From NCBI RefSeq assembly GCF_000092065.1, contig NC_009358.1:434001-498000 (forward strand): a stretch of 64,000 bases of DNA, read 5' to 3'. Below, one piece after another: positions 26,716 through 35,807 of this stretch; the first letter of the stretch is position 1; every line of letters begins with the position of its first letter. The notes below the pieces were generated by a model that worked only from the letters and a program-made list of their open reading frames with translations, was not told the origin of the DNA and did no database searches. The translations under genes were made by a program, and so were the position numbers. The DNA comes from Ostreococcus lucimarinus CCE9901. Its lineage: Eukaryota > Chlorophyta > Mamiellophyceae > Mamiellales > Bathycoccaceae.

Positions 26716-27993
26716 ATGTACGGTGGCGATGAAGTGAGCGCGGTGGTGATCGATCTCGGGACGCACAGCGTCAAGGCGGGGTACGCGGGACAGGACACGC
26801 CGCAGCACGTGTTTCCGAGCGCCGTCGGCGAGTGCGCGAAGGGCGGGGACGCGGACATGACGGCGGAGGGTGAGAACGCGTCTGCGAGACATTTTGAGGT
26901 GGATAACATGGGAATTAGACGAGACGGGATGGAGGTGACGTCACCGTACGGAGAGAATGGGATGCTGGAGGATTGGGAGGCGGTGGAGGCGATTTGGGAG
27001 CACGCGTTGAAGAAGCGGTTGGCGTTGCAAACGGATGAGCATCCAGTGCTGCTCAGCGAACCCGTGCACAACTCGGATGCGGTACGCGCGAAGATGGTGG
27101 AGCTGATGTTTGAAAAGCACGCGCCGCCGGCGCTGTTTTTGGCGAAGAGTCCTGTGTTGAGCTCGTTCGCCGTCGGGAAAGCGTCGAGCTTGGTGATCGA
27201 CATGGGCGGTAAGCACACGACGGTCTCGGCCATTCACGACGGCTTTGCGCTTCAAAAGTCCGTCGTGCGCTCACCTCTCGGTGGCGAAGCTCTGACGGAT
27301 GTGGTTTTGAAGTATTTAGAGAAGAAAAAGGTTGACGTTCGCCCGCGGTACGCGTTTACGAAGAAGCAGAAGGGCGACGGCGATTTCGACGTCAAGGCGG
27401 TGAATCATCCCAAGACGACGGCATCGTATGCGCTGTTCAAACGTCGTGAGATCATAGAAGATCTTAAAGCGACCGTTTGCACGCTGGACGATCACACGTT
27501 TAACTCGGACGAGCACAAGAATGTGGCGGGCGTGACGTACGAGTTGCCGGATGGGAACACCATCGAGGTCGGCGTCGAACGATTCCAGATCCCGGAGTTG
27601 TTCTTCCAGCCCGAGATATTGCGGGAACTCAATGTGGACGTCCCCGAACTCGGTGAGCTCAAGTCTTTGAAGAGCATCCAAGAACTGGTTTTGGAGTGCA
27701 TCAACAACGCGGACGTCGACGTGCGAAAAGACTTGTGGGGCAGCTTGGTTTTGTGTGGCGGTAGTAGTATGTTCGCTAACATGCGTGAGCGATTGGAAGC
27801 GGCATTGTTCGATCACGCGCCGCAAAACGTAAAGACTAAGGTCGTAGCGAGCATGAACAGCGTCGAGCGTCGCTTCGCGACGTGGATCGGGGGTTCTATT
27901 CTCGCTTCTTTAGGCTCGTTCCAGCAGCTCTGGATGAGTAAGCAAGAGTACGAGGAGCATGGCGCGAACTTGGTTCAGCGCAAGTGTCCGTAG
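26716..27993 (+). CDS. ARP4: Nuclear actin-related protein ARP4 (BAF53-like)
   Basis: A 425-residue actin-fold protein. The start MYGGDEVSAVVIDLGTHSVKAGYAGQD is the ARP4 N-terminus. The phosphate loop, LVIDMGGKHTTVSAIHDGF, the ARP4-type insert with FTKKQKGDGDFDVKAV and the end block LVLCGGSSMFANMRERLE, ERRFATWIGGSILASLGSFQQLWMSKQEYEEHG all match. ARP4 is a subunit shared by SWR1, INO80, NuA4 and SWI/SNF-type chromatin complexes. It lacks the free barbed-end behaviour of actin. A TGTAA element lies 43 nt after the stop. Confidence 0.95.
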   Translation: MYGGDEVSAVVIDLGTHSVKAGYAGQDTPQHVFPSAVGECAKGGDADMTAEGENASARHFEVDNMGIRRDGMEVTSPYGENGMLEDWEAVEAIWEHALKKRLALQTDEHPVLLSEPVHNSDAVRAKMVELMFEKHAPPALFLAKSPVLSSFAVGKASSLVIDMGGKHTTVSAIHDGFALQKSVVRSPLGGEALTDVVLKYLEKKKVDVRPRYAFTKKQKGDGDFDVKAVNHPKTTASYALFKRREIIEDLKATVCTLDDHTFNSDEHKNVAGVTYELPDGNTIEVGVERFQIPELFFQPEILRELNVDVPELGELKSLKSIQELVLECINNADVDVRKDLWGSLVLCGGSSMFANMRERLEAALFDHAPQNVKTKVVASMNSVERRFATWIGGSILASLGSFQQLWMSKQEYEEHGANLVQRKCP

Positions 27994-28134
27994 TCTCGAG
28001 TGAAATAGCCTTTAATAATCGAGTGTCGAGTGTGATGTAACGTGAACTACAAAGTTGTTGCGCTCGTATCGACTTCGTTTCGGTTGAAAAATTACAGCTA
28101 TTCGGCGTCGCGTCTATGCGTCGTTCAATTCAAA

Positions 28135-28821
28135 TCATCGCTTCATGCGCTTTGCTCGCGAATCGGCGAGGCGTTGCTTCTTGAGATCATCGTAAATGTT
28201 TCTATACTTGTCGTAATCGATCCCGACGTCTTTCTCAGTCTCGGCGCCGATATCCCCCCACAGCTTTTGTTTCTTTTCCCCCGTGCCTTCGAGAACCGTC
28301 TCAAACAAGTTGTTGAATTTTCGTCGACGATCGAGCCAAGCCTCCATCCCTTTCAAAAACGCGTCCTCAATCTTCACGCGCTCACTCTCCGTGATCACCT
28401 CTCCGTTCGCCTTCGCTCGCCGCAACGGTTCGATCTTCTTCTCCAGCGTCTCGTTTTCGTCTTCGACGTCGCGTCTCGCCGCCGCCATCGCCTCCACGCT
28501 CTGCACGTTCCGCAGCGCTCGCAACTGCGATCGCAACCGCCCGACCTCCGCGCTCGCGCGCGCGTTTTCCTCGCTCACCGCCACCGCCTCCGCGCCCATC
28601 GCTCGCAGCGCCTCCGCGTCCGCGACCTCGTCGTCCTGCGTCGCGTAGTACACCTTTTGCTTGCCCGCATCCTTCACTCGAATCGCCCCGTTATCCACCA
28701 GCGCGTCCAAATACTTTTGCGCCAGCCCCTTCTTCACCCCGCTCGCGCCGAGCGCGTCCCCGACGTTCGTCGCGTTCAGCGGCCGATTCATCCGCGCCAC
28801 GTACGCGCGCACCGTCTCCAT
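28135..28821 (-). CDS. HOP2: Meiotic recombination protein HOP2 (PSMC3IP)
   Basis: A 228-residue protein. The N-terminal winged helix reads VRAYVARMNRPLNATNVGDAL, then LAQKYLDALVDNGAIRVKDAGKQKVYYATQD. A long coiled coil follows (about residues 80-150) and the C-terminal cap has WLDRRRKFNNLFETVLEG and GIDYDKYRNIYDDL. HOP2 with MND1 stimulates DMC1/RAD51 strand invasion and homologue pairing in meiosis. Its presence supports a cryptic sexual cycle in this lineage, which is inference. Divergent from beta-COP; a TGTAA motif lies about 40 nt after the stop on this strand. Confidence 0.93.
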   Translation of the reverse strand: METVRAYVARMNRPLNATNVGDALGASGVKKGLAQKYLDALVDNGAIRVKDAGKQKVYYATQDDEVADAEALRAMGAEAVAVSEENARASAEVGRLRSQLRALRNVQSVEAMAAARRDVEDENETLEKKIEPLRRAKANGEVITESERVKIEDAFLKGMEAWLDRRRKFNNLFETVLEGTGEKKQKLWGDIGAETEKDVGIDYDKYRNIYDDLKKQRLADSRAKRMKR

Positions 28822-29299
28822 CTCGCGCGTCGATCCCTCGCCCGTTCAAATCGCGCGTCTTCGCGTTTCGTCGCGTCGTCGCGTCGTCTCCTTCGCGTCC
28901 GCGCGTCGCGCCACCGCGCGAACCGTCGACCTCGATCGTCCCACCGCCGTCGAGCGCTCGATCGTCGCGCGCGCGCGCGTGTGCGCGCCGTCGTCGCGCG
29001 CGCGCGGGGTGCCGTCATCGCGATGGCGTTCGAATGATCCGTGTTTTGGACGCGCGCGCCGATCCGCGCGCGCCGTTGGTCGATCCGCGCGCGACACACC
29101 GCGCGCGGCGCACGATCGGCGAGCGCGCGCCCGCGCGAGCGCGCCCGCGAACGACGCGAACGAATTTCCGCGCATCGGAACGCGCGGCGAACGCGCGCGA
29201 ACGACGCGCGCGGAAGACGGGAGCGACGCGCGGAGACGCGAGACGGGACGCGAGCGACGCGCGCGCGGAAACGACGAGAATCGCGCGACGACGGCGACG
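28822..29299. promoter_or_regulatory. Divergent promoter region, HOP2 / beta-COP
   Basis: A 478-bp spacer, strongly CG-alternating, with no gene or TATA element that I can support. Open frames across it consist of Arg/Ala/Thr codons only. Confidence 0.4.
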
Positions 29300-32110
29300 A
29301 TGGCGACGGTGAATCAGGTCGTCGAGCGCGGGTGCTCGATGCTCGTGCATTTCGATCGCGCGACGAGCGCGGTGGAGCTGAAGGAGGCGCTCGAGACGGG
29401 GAACGCGGAAGAGAAGGCGGACGCGATGAAGAAGGTGATCTCGCTGCTGCTGAGCGGGGAGGCGATACCGCAGGTGTTCATCACGATCGTGCGGTACGTG
29501 CTGCCGAGCGACGATCACACGGTGCAAAAGCTTTTGTTGCTGTACATGGAGATGATTGAGAAATGCGGGGCGGATGGGAAGATTTTACCGGAGATGATTT
29601 TGTTGTGTCAAAACTTGCGAAACAATTTGCAACACCCGAATGAGTTTTTGAGAGGGTGCACGCTGCGGTTCTTGTGCCGAATCACGGAGCCGGACCTGTT
29701 GGAGCCGCTGATACCTTCGATCGTGCAAAATTTGGAGCACAGGCACTCGTACGTGCGGAGAAACGCGGTGATGGCGATCAATAAGATTTACGACTTGCCC
29801 GACGGCGAGCACTTGATTCCCGACGCGCCGGAAATCATCGAGTCATTTTTGATGAGCGGGGAAAACGATTTGGGGACGCGTAGGAACGCGTTCTTGATGT
29901 TGTACACGCACGCCCAAGAGCGCGCGGTGAACTATTTGATGAACAATCTGGAATCCGTGTCAAACTGGGGGGACATTTTGCAAACCGTCGTGCTCGACCT
30001 GATTCGCAAGGTTTGCCGCTCGGATCCGACGCAAAAGGGCAAGTACATCAAGGTCATCTTGATGCTGCTCGGTACGAACAACGCATCGGTGGTGTATGAG
30101 TGTGCGAACACCCTCGTGGCGCTTTCGAACGCGCCGACCGCGATCAAGGCGGCGGCCAACTGCTACTGCCAACTCCTCGTGAACCAAAGCGACAACAACG
30201 TCAAGCTCATCGTGCTCGATCGCTTGACTGACTTGAAGAAGGACAACAAAGAATTGTTGCAAGCGATGATCATGGATATCTTACGCGCGATCTCCTCGCC
30301 GAACATCGACATCAAGCGCAAGACGCTCGATTTAGTGCTCGACTTGATCACGCCTCGCAACATCGACGACGTCACGAGCATGTTAAAGACGGAGGTGATC
30401 AAGTCTCAATCTGAGAACACCAGTGAGACTGGAGAGTACCGACAGTTGCTCGTCCAAGCGATTCACAAATGTGCGTTGAAGTTCCCCGAAGTCGCGGGGT
30501 CGGTAATTTACTTGCTCATGGATTTCCTGAGCGACGCGAACAGCGGGAGCTCGGCGGACGTCGCATACTTTGTTCGTGAGATCGCCTTCACGAACAAGTC
30601 GCTGCGTCCGGGGATTATCGAGCACCTGTTAGATTTGTTCTCCACCATTCGTAGCAGCCGAGTGTGCGCGACAGCGCTGTGGATCATCGGTGAGTTTAGC
30701 ACGACGCAGGCGGAGCAAGAGGCGGCGCTCGAAGTCATTCGTATGAGCCTCGGTCCGGCACCGCTCGTCGATGGCCCGGACGGTGAAGAAGAGGACGAAG
30801 ACACCACGGAAACGACGACGCGCCCGGCCGTGTTGGCGGATGGAACGTATGCGACGCAAGCGGCGTACTCGACTTCGGCGGCGATTTCTCAAGTGCCGAA
30901 CTTGCGCGAAATGTTGCTGAAGGGTGACTCCTTCCTTTCGGCGGTGATTGCGAGCACGTTGACCAAGCTTGCGCTCAGAGTGATAGGATCTGGTTCGGTT
31001 CCTCAAGCGCAAAAGAACGCGACACAAGCCGAGTGCATGTTATACATTGTGAGCATGTTGCGCTTGGGAACGAGTGGCAAAGTGCCGATCGAAATGGATA
31101 GAGACTCTAAGGCTCGGTTGGAGTTATGCTTCCACGTCATCGGTCATCCGGAAGAGGCGGATACCGACGTCTGGTTGAAATCGTGCGGAGAATCTTTCGC
31201 TTTGATGATTGAAGAAAAGCTTAGACGCGAATCTCAGGCGAGCGCGAACTCCGACGCCGCACCAGTCGCGCAGGCTGACGATTTGATTGATTTCCATCAT
31301 CTCAAGTCGCGCAAGGGTATGACGCAACTTGAGATTGAAGATGCCGTCGCGACCGATCTCGCCCGAGCCACTGGTTTCATGGACTCGGTCAAGAAGAACG
31401 GACGTAGCCTCGACCGCGTGATGCAACTCACCGGTTTGAGCGACACAGTCTACGCGGAGACGTACGTCACCGTGCACCAGTACGACATCACGCTTGACGT
31501 GACGATGATCAATAGAACGGACGAGCCGCTGCAAAACGTCATGTTGGAACTTTCCACCATGGGTGATTTGAAGCTTGTTGAGCGTCCTCAACCATTTTCG
31601 TTACCACCGTTCGGTTCTCACAACCTGAGAGCGAGCATCAAGGTGAGCTCGACCGAAACGGGAGTCATCTTCGGCAACATCGTGTACGAGACCGCTCGCT
31701 CCGATCGTAATGTCATCGTGTTGAACGACGTGCACATTGATATCATGGATTACATCATCCCCGCGACGTGCAGCGACACGGTGTTTAGAAGCATGTGGGC
31801 TGAATTCGAGTGGGAGAACAAGGTTGCCGTGAGCACAAACATCACCGACGTTCGCAAGTATTTGGATCATATCGTGACTAGCACGAATATGAAGTGCCTC
31901 ACTCCGCCGAGCGCGCTCGATGGCGAATGCGGGTTTCTGGCCGCCAACTTGTACGCCAAGTCCGTGTTCGGCGAAGACGCGCTGGTAAACGTTTCGATCG
32001 AGAGCAACGACGGTGAGATCAGTGGCTTCATCCGAATCCGCTCGAAGACGCAAGGCATCGCGCTTTCGCTCGGCGATAAGATCACGCTGAAGCAATCGAT
32101 CGAAATCTAG
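29300..32110 (+). CDS. Coatomer subunit beta (beta-COP)
   Basis: A 936-residue protein, normal length for beta-COP. The adaptin-like N-terminal solenoid begins near residue 20 (GNAEEKADAMKKVISLLLSGE) with NNLQHPNEFLRGCTLRFLCRI, EPLIPSIVQNLEHRHSYVRRNAVMAI and NYLMNNLESVSNWGDILQTVVLDLIR. A central acidic linker follows near residue 500. The C-terminal appendage domain has LTGLSDTVYAETYVTVHQYDITLDV and IHIDIMDYI-type strands. It is a core subunit of the COPI F-subcomplex for Golgi-to-ER retrograde vesicles. The start is the first Met after CG-repeat DNA and gives the conserved N-terminus TVNQVVERGCSMLVHFD. Confidence 0.96.
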   Translation: MATVNQVVERGCSMLVHFDRATSAVELKEALETGNAEEKADAMKKVISLLLSGEAIPQVFITIVRYVLPSDDHTVQKLLLLYMEMIEKCGADGKILPEMILLCQNLRNNLQHPNEFLRGCTLRFLCRITEPDLLEPLIPSIVQNLEHRHSYVRRNAVMAINKIYDLPDGEHLIPDAPEIIESFLMSGENDLGTRRNAFLMLYTHAQERAVNYLMNNLESVSNWGDILQTVVLDLIRKVCRSDPTQKGKYIKVILMLLGTNNASVVYECANTLVALSNAPTAIKAAANCYCQLLVNQSDNNVKLIVLDRLTDLKKDNKELLQAMIMDILRAISSPNIDIKRKTLDLVLDLITPRNIDDVTSMLKTEVIKSQSENTSETGEYRQLLVQAIHKCALKFPEVAGSVIYLLMDFLSDANSGSSADVAYFVREIAFTNKSLRPGIIEHLLDLFSTIRSSRVCATALWIIGEFSTTQAEQEAALEVIRMSLGPAPLVDGPDGEEEDEDTTETTTRPAVLADGTYATQAAYSTSAAISQVPNLREMLLKGDSFLSAVIASTLTKLALRVIGSGSVPQAQKNATQAECMLYIVSMLRLGTSGKVPIEMDRDSKARLELCFHVIGHPEEADTDVWLKSCGESFALMIEEKLRRESQASANSDAAPVAQADDLIDFHHLKSRKGMTQLEIEDAVATDLARATGFMDSVKKNGRSLDRVMQLTGLSDTVYAETYVTVHQYDITLDVTMINRTDEPLQNVMLELSTMGDLKLVERPQPFSLPPFGSHNLRASIKVSSTETGVIFGNIVYETARSDRNVIVLNDVHIDIMDYIIPATCSDTVFRSMWAEFEWENKVAVSTNITDVRKYLDHIVTSTNMKCLTPPSALDGECGFLAANLYAKSVFGEDALVNVSIESNDGEISGFIRIRSKTQGIALSLGDKITLKQSIEI

Positions 32111-32168
32111 ACGTGTTTAATCAAATAGCAGCATATGACGTTACAAACCGATCATCGACGCGCCGTAA

Positions 32169-32921
32169 TTAATTACGCGCCGTGATTTTGATATTCTTCG
32201 CGTCGATGTCGGGAATGCCCGCGTTCCGAGCCTCGTACTCCGGAAACACCTTCAAGCACGTCGTCTTGCAATTCGGTGCGAATCGCACGTATCCGCAAAC
32301 TCGATCCGCGCAAAATTGCACGAAGCCCCAAAGTCGATTAAACGCCGCGTCTCGCGCCTTCAGCATCTTTGCGTACTTCTTCGGGTTCGCTCGCAACGCG
32401 TCCCTCTCGGGCGCCTCCTCGAACGTCTCGGGCGCACCGTCCAGAACGCGCACCGTCAACTTTGCCCCCGCGCCGTACACGTTCGACGCCTCCAAATCAT
32501 CCCTCGCTCGCTCCACGATCGCCCGTTCGTCCGCGTTCGCGACGTAAATCACCGGCGCGAACCGCGCGCCCACCTCTGAAAATTGCCCATCCGACCGCGT
32601 CGGCTCGCTCCGTCGCCAGTACGTCCGCATCAGCTCCTCGAACGAGATCCGCGACTCGTCGTACGTCACCCTGACCCCTCGCGCGCCGTCGAGCGCGCCC
32701 GGCGCGACGTCTCGCACGCCGGCGTACTTCAAGTCCAAGTACTGCCGCTCCAAAAACGCCTCGTCTCCCGCGCCGACGAACATCGTCGCCGCGTCCGCGG
32801 GCGCGCGCGACGCGATCGCGACCGCGGCGACGAACGCGACGACCGGTTTCGCGGGCGCGCGCGCCGCGCGCGGCGTCGACGCGCGCGTCGGCGTCGTTCG
32901 CATCGGCACCGGCGTCGACAT
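32169..32921 (-). CDS. MsrA-fold protein without the catalytic Cys motif, lumen-type signal
   Basis: A 250-residue protein. A transit-like N-terminus is followed by a hydrophobic stretch (VVAFVAAVAIASRAPADAAT), resembling a Sec-type thylakoid signal. The mature part follows methionine sulfoxide reductase A: GVRVTYDESRISFEELMRTYWRRSEPTRSDGQFSEVGARFAPVIYV and a C-terminal PE...FEEAPE block. The catalytic GCFW motif at the start of the domain is replaced by GAGDEAFLE, so no nucleophilic Cys is present there. Four Cys near residues 210-230 (FCADRVCGYVRFAPNCKTTC) are not in the usual resolving positions. Reductase activity is doubtful. The Met at 32903 is an alternative start. Confidence 0.78.
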   Translation of the reverse strand: MSTPVPMRTTPTRASTPRAARAPAKPVVAFVAAVAIASRAPADAATMFVGAGDEAFLERQYLDLKYAGVRDVAPGALDGARGVRVTYDESRISFEELMRTYWRRSEPTRSDGQFSEVGARFAPVIYVANADERAIVERARDDLEASNVYGAGAKLTVRVLDGAPETFEEAPERDALRANPKKYAKMLKARDAAFNRLWGFVQFCADRVCGYVRFAPNCKTTCLKVFPEYEARNAGIPDIDAKNIKITARN

Positions 32922-32984
32922 CGCGCGCGACCGAGTGACGCCGCGACACACCGCGACGCGACGCGACGCGACGCGACGCGGACG

Positions 32985-34512
32985 ATGTCGGCGATGACGC
33001 GCGCGCCGGTGATGGCGCGCCGCGCGCGCGCGCGGATCGCGCGCGCGCGCGACGCGGCGAAGGTTTCGACGCGGCGGCGGCGGGCAACGACCGCGACGCG
33101 ATGGGGGCGCGCGCGCGCGTCGATGGACGACGACGACGCGCGGAGCGAGCGGCGATACGTGCGAGAGGGCGATCGTAACGTCGACGTGCGACGGGAGCGG
33201 GTGCGTGGGCGCGAGGCGCGGGCTGGACGCGGACGCGCGAACGCGGCGGCGACGCGCGAGCGCGACGACTGACGACGACGAACGCGGCGGGTGATGATAG
33301 GGGAACTGTTACGGGTGCGGCGTCGCGCTGCAGACGAAGGATGAATCGATCGCGGGGTACGTCGATGCGGCGGAGTACGCGACGAAGGCGGTGCACAGAC
33401 ATTACGACATGATGCTCTGCGCGCGGTGCGCGGCGCTGAGCAACGGGAAATTCGTAAACGCGGTCGAGGGGCAGGGCGGGTTGAAAGCGGCGCCCGGATT
33501 GATCACGCCGAAGCAGCTCAGAGATCAACTGAAACCGATCCGGGAGAAAAAGGCGCTGGTGGTGAAGGTGGTGGATGTGACAGATTTTCATGGGAGCTTT
33601 CTGAAAAAGGTGAGAGACGTCGTCGGCGGGAATCCGATTCTCCTCGTAGTGACAAAGGTTGATTTGTTAGATTCGAAAACGGACCTCGATGCACTCGTGG
33701 AGTGGGTCGGGCGCGAAGCCGAGACGCGACGGCTTTCACTGGCGGGAATCGCGCTCGTGAGTTCTAGGAAAGGATCTGGGATGCGCGACGCCGTACTACA
33801 GATGATGCGCGAGCGAAACGGTCGCGATGTCTACGTCCTCGGCGCCGCGAATGTTGGCAAAAGCTCATTCATTCGGGCCGCGATGGATGAGCTGCGATCG
33901 GCTGGTAATTATTTCGCACCTTCTAAGCGACTTCCCGTGGCGAGTGCGATGCCAGGAACGACGCTCGGAGTGATACCGTTGAAGGCGTTTGAGGGTAAAG
34001 GCATATTGTTCGACACACCTGGTTTGTTCTTACATCACAGACTGAACTCTTTGCTCGGGCCTGATGATCTTTCGACGATGAAACTCGGCGCGTCATTGAA
34101 AAAGTTCGTGCCAAAGACGCCTGAATGCGCCGAGCCGCCTGGGTTTGATTCTTTTCAAGGGTACTCGTTGTGTTGGGGTTCGTTCGTGCGCGTGGACGTC
34201 GTGCGGTGTCCACCGAACGTAGCTTTTTCGTTCTACGGACCCAAATCGCAGCGTGTGGATATCATCAAGACCTCGGACGTTCCACCGACGACGCCTGGAC
34301 AAGAAGAAGCGGCATTGCGCGTGGTGAATGAGATCGACTTTGTACCGCCGACGAACGTAGTCGGCCCTTTGGTCGATCTTTCGGTGTCTGGTCTAGGGGG
34401 CTGGATTCGCGTCGAAAAAACGGATAGTAGAGGCGATGGTGCCATTCTGGCTCGTGTGTATGGTGTTCGTGGCTTAGAGGTTTTCGCTCGCGACGTCATG
34501 CCGACGCCTTGA
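32985..34512 (+). CDS. Circularly permuted GTPase, YqeH/NOA1 family (two exons)
   Basis: Joining 32985..33200 to 33301..34512 gives 475 residues. Exon 1 is a basic, organelle-targeting N-terminus. Exon 2 opens with the YqeH zinc knuckle NCYGCGVALQ, its second half being LCARC. G motifs come in permuted order: G4 VTKVDLLD first, then the P-loop GAANVGKSSFI, then DTPG. A C-terminal substrate/RNA-binding region follows. The family helps assemble the small ribosomal subunit in bacteria, plastids and mitochondria. Plants have several members (NOA1/RIF1, BPG2); the sequence does not pick one. The join restores GN-CYGCG and matches the intron pattern. Confidence 0.9.
33201..33300 (+). other. Intron of YqeH-type GTPase
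   Basis: A 100-nt intron, the shortest here: 5' site GTGCGT, GACTGAC with CTGAC at 33268-33272, 3' site GATAG. It lies between codons, just before the zinc knuckle. Confidence 0.88.
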
Positions 34513-34598
34513 TTTGTAAATTGTTAATTTTTGTTTGTATCTCCCACGACGTGCACTTTACGAGTACCCTCGACCGCCTCTCTCCACAACGCTTCTCC

Positions 34599-34907
34599 AT
34601 GAATGCTGACGTCGACTCGCTTCCTGAACCGACCGAGATCCAGCGGCAAAAAGGTTGGAAACGCGATTACACGGCAGTGTGGGCCGAACATGCCGACGTC
34701 ATGAAGCAAATCGTTGCGGAAAAACGCACCAAGGCTTTGAACAACTTTCAAACGGAGCAGCACGTCGTGAGTGGCACGAAAATGACAATTTATGATTTCA
34801 CAGGCGGAGTACACGTCACGAGAGCGAAAAATATGGCTCGACGTGACGAGTTGGCGCACGAAGAAGAACGACTGAAAGAATGGAAGCGTGTGAATCAATC
34901 GCCATAG
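34599..34907 (+). CDS. Small conserved-looking protein of unknown function
   Basis: A 102-residue soluble protein that I cannot name. The N-terminus is acidic. The core reads WKRDYTAVWAEHADVMKQI, then FQTEQHVVSGTKMTIYDFTGGVHVTRAKNMARRDEL, and a Lys/Glu-rich helix (HEEERLKEWKRV) ends it. It has no Cys, membrane span or targeting peptide. The balanced, low-bias composition differs from spurious Arg/Ala frames in this DNA, which supports it as real. It starts 86 bp after the GTPase stop and is convergent with the GNAT gene. Confidence 0.65.
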   Translation: MNADVDSLPEPTEIQRQKGWKRDYTAVWAEHADVMKQIVAEKRTKALNNFQTEQHVVSGTKMTIYDFTGGVHVTRAKNMARRDELAHEEERLKEWKRVNQSP

Positions 34908-34953
34908 TCGATTTGCAAGTGCTCGCTAATTTTTTCTAAACTGAACGCAATAA

Positions 34954-35760
34954 TCAATCAATCGACATTTTACGCTTCAGCAACAGCCGACCACGCCAGC
35001 CGAATAATCCCGGATCGACCCCACCGAGCGTGTATCCGTGATCCTTATACAACGCGATGACGCCCGGCTTCTTCAACGCGACGTGCAACCACATCTCCTC
35101 GCTCTTCATCGCGCGCGCGAAACTCTCCGCCCCTTTGAGCATGGCGGCGCCGAGCCCAGCTCCTCGCTTATCGACGGCAACGGTCAAATCCGACAAGTAC
35201 CCCCCATCACTCGGCGGTGCGAGCGACGAAAACTTTCTACGCGTCTCCTGCGTAAACGACACCCCGACCGTCGCGACGATTTCGCCCCTCAACGTCCCGA
35301 CCAAGTACGTCCCGTACGGAAACGCACCGATGGCGTTCGTCAAATATACCTCAAGCGTCCGTCTCTCGGTGGGAAACCCCTGCATGCCGCTCTCGAGCAA
35401 CAGTTTGGCGACCTCGCCGACGTCTTCGCCTCCAAAGGCCCGAATCTCCAGCGCGTCGCCCTCGAACGCGTCGCTTCGCTTGCCGGCGCCGATCTCCACC
35501 GTCGTTCGCCACGTGACGTCTGGAACGTCCGTTCGCCGCGGCACGGGGTCCGCGAACGGGTCCGCGCGCGCGCCCGCGCGGACGTTTGCGCGGGCGCTCG
35601 CGCGATGACGTCGCGACCGCTGAAGCGCCGCGTCGCCGCGACTGCGCGCGAGCGGCGCGCGATCGACGCTCGTGGACGCGCACGATGATGAAACCGCACG
35701 CATGATCGAGCGCGGTATCGACGACGAGGTCGACGTCGCGCGAGGCGCTGTGCGGGACAT
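34954..35760 (-). CDS. GNAT-family N-acetyltransferase, probably plastid-targeted
   Basis: A 268-residue protein. The N-terminal 60 residues are Ser/Arg/Ala-rich like an algal transit peptide. The GNAT fold follows: ALEIRAFGGEDVGEVAKLL, a central strand GEIVATVGVSF, motif A region YLSDLTVAVDKRGAGLGAAMLKGAESFA (acetyl-CoA pyrophosphate loop RGAGLGA), and motif B VALKKPGVIALYKDHGYTLGG. Plastid GNATs acetylate protein N-termini or lysines; the substrate is unknown. An internal Met at 35703 is an alternative start. It is 47 bp downstream of the MetRS stop on the same strand. Confidence 0.82.
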   Translation of the reverse strand: MSRTAPRATSTSSSIPRSIMRAVSSSCASTSVDRAPLARSRGDAALQRSRRHRASARANVRAGARADPFADPVPRRTDVPDVTWRTTVEIGAGKRSDAFEGDALEIRAFGGEDVGEVAKLLLESGMQGFPTERRTLEVYLTNAIGAFPYGTYLVGTLRGEIVATVGVSFTQETRRKFSSLAPPSDGGYLSDLTVAVDKRGAGLGAAMLKGAESFARAMKSEEMWLHVALKKPGVIALYKDHGYTLGGVDPGLFGWRGRLLLKRKMSID

Positions 35761-35807
35761 CGCAAGATGGATAGAGGCTTTTCGGCGCGTTTGACATTGA
35801 AAAAATT

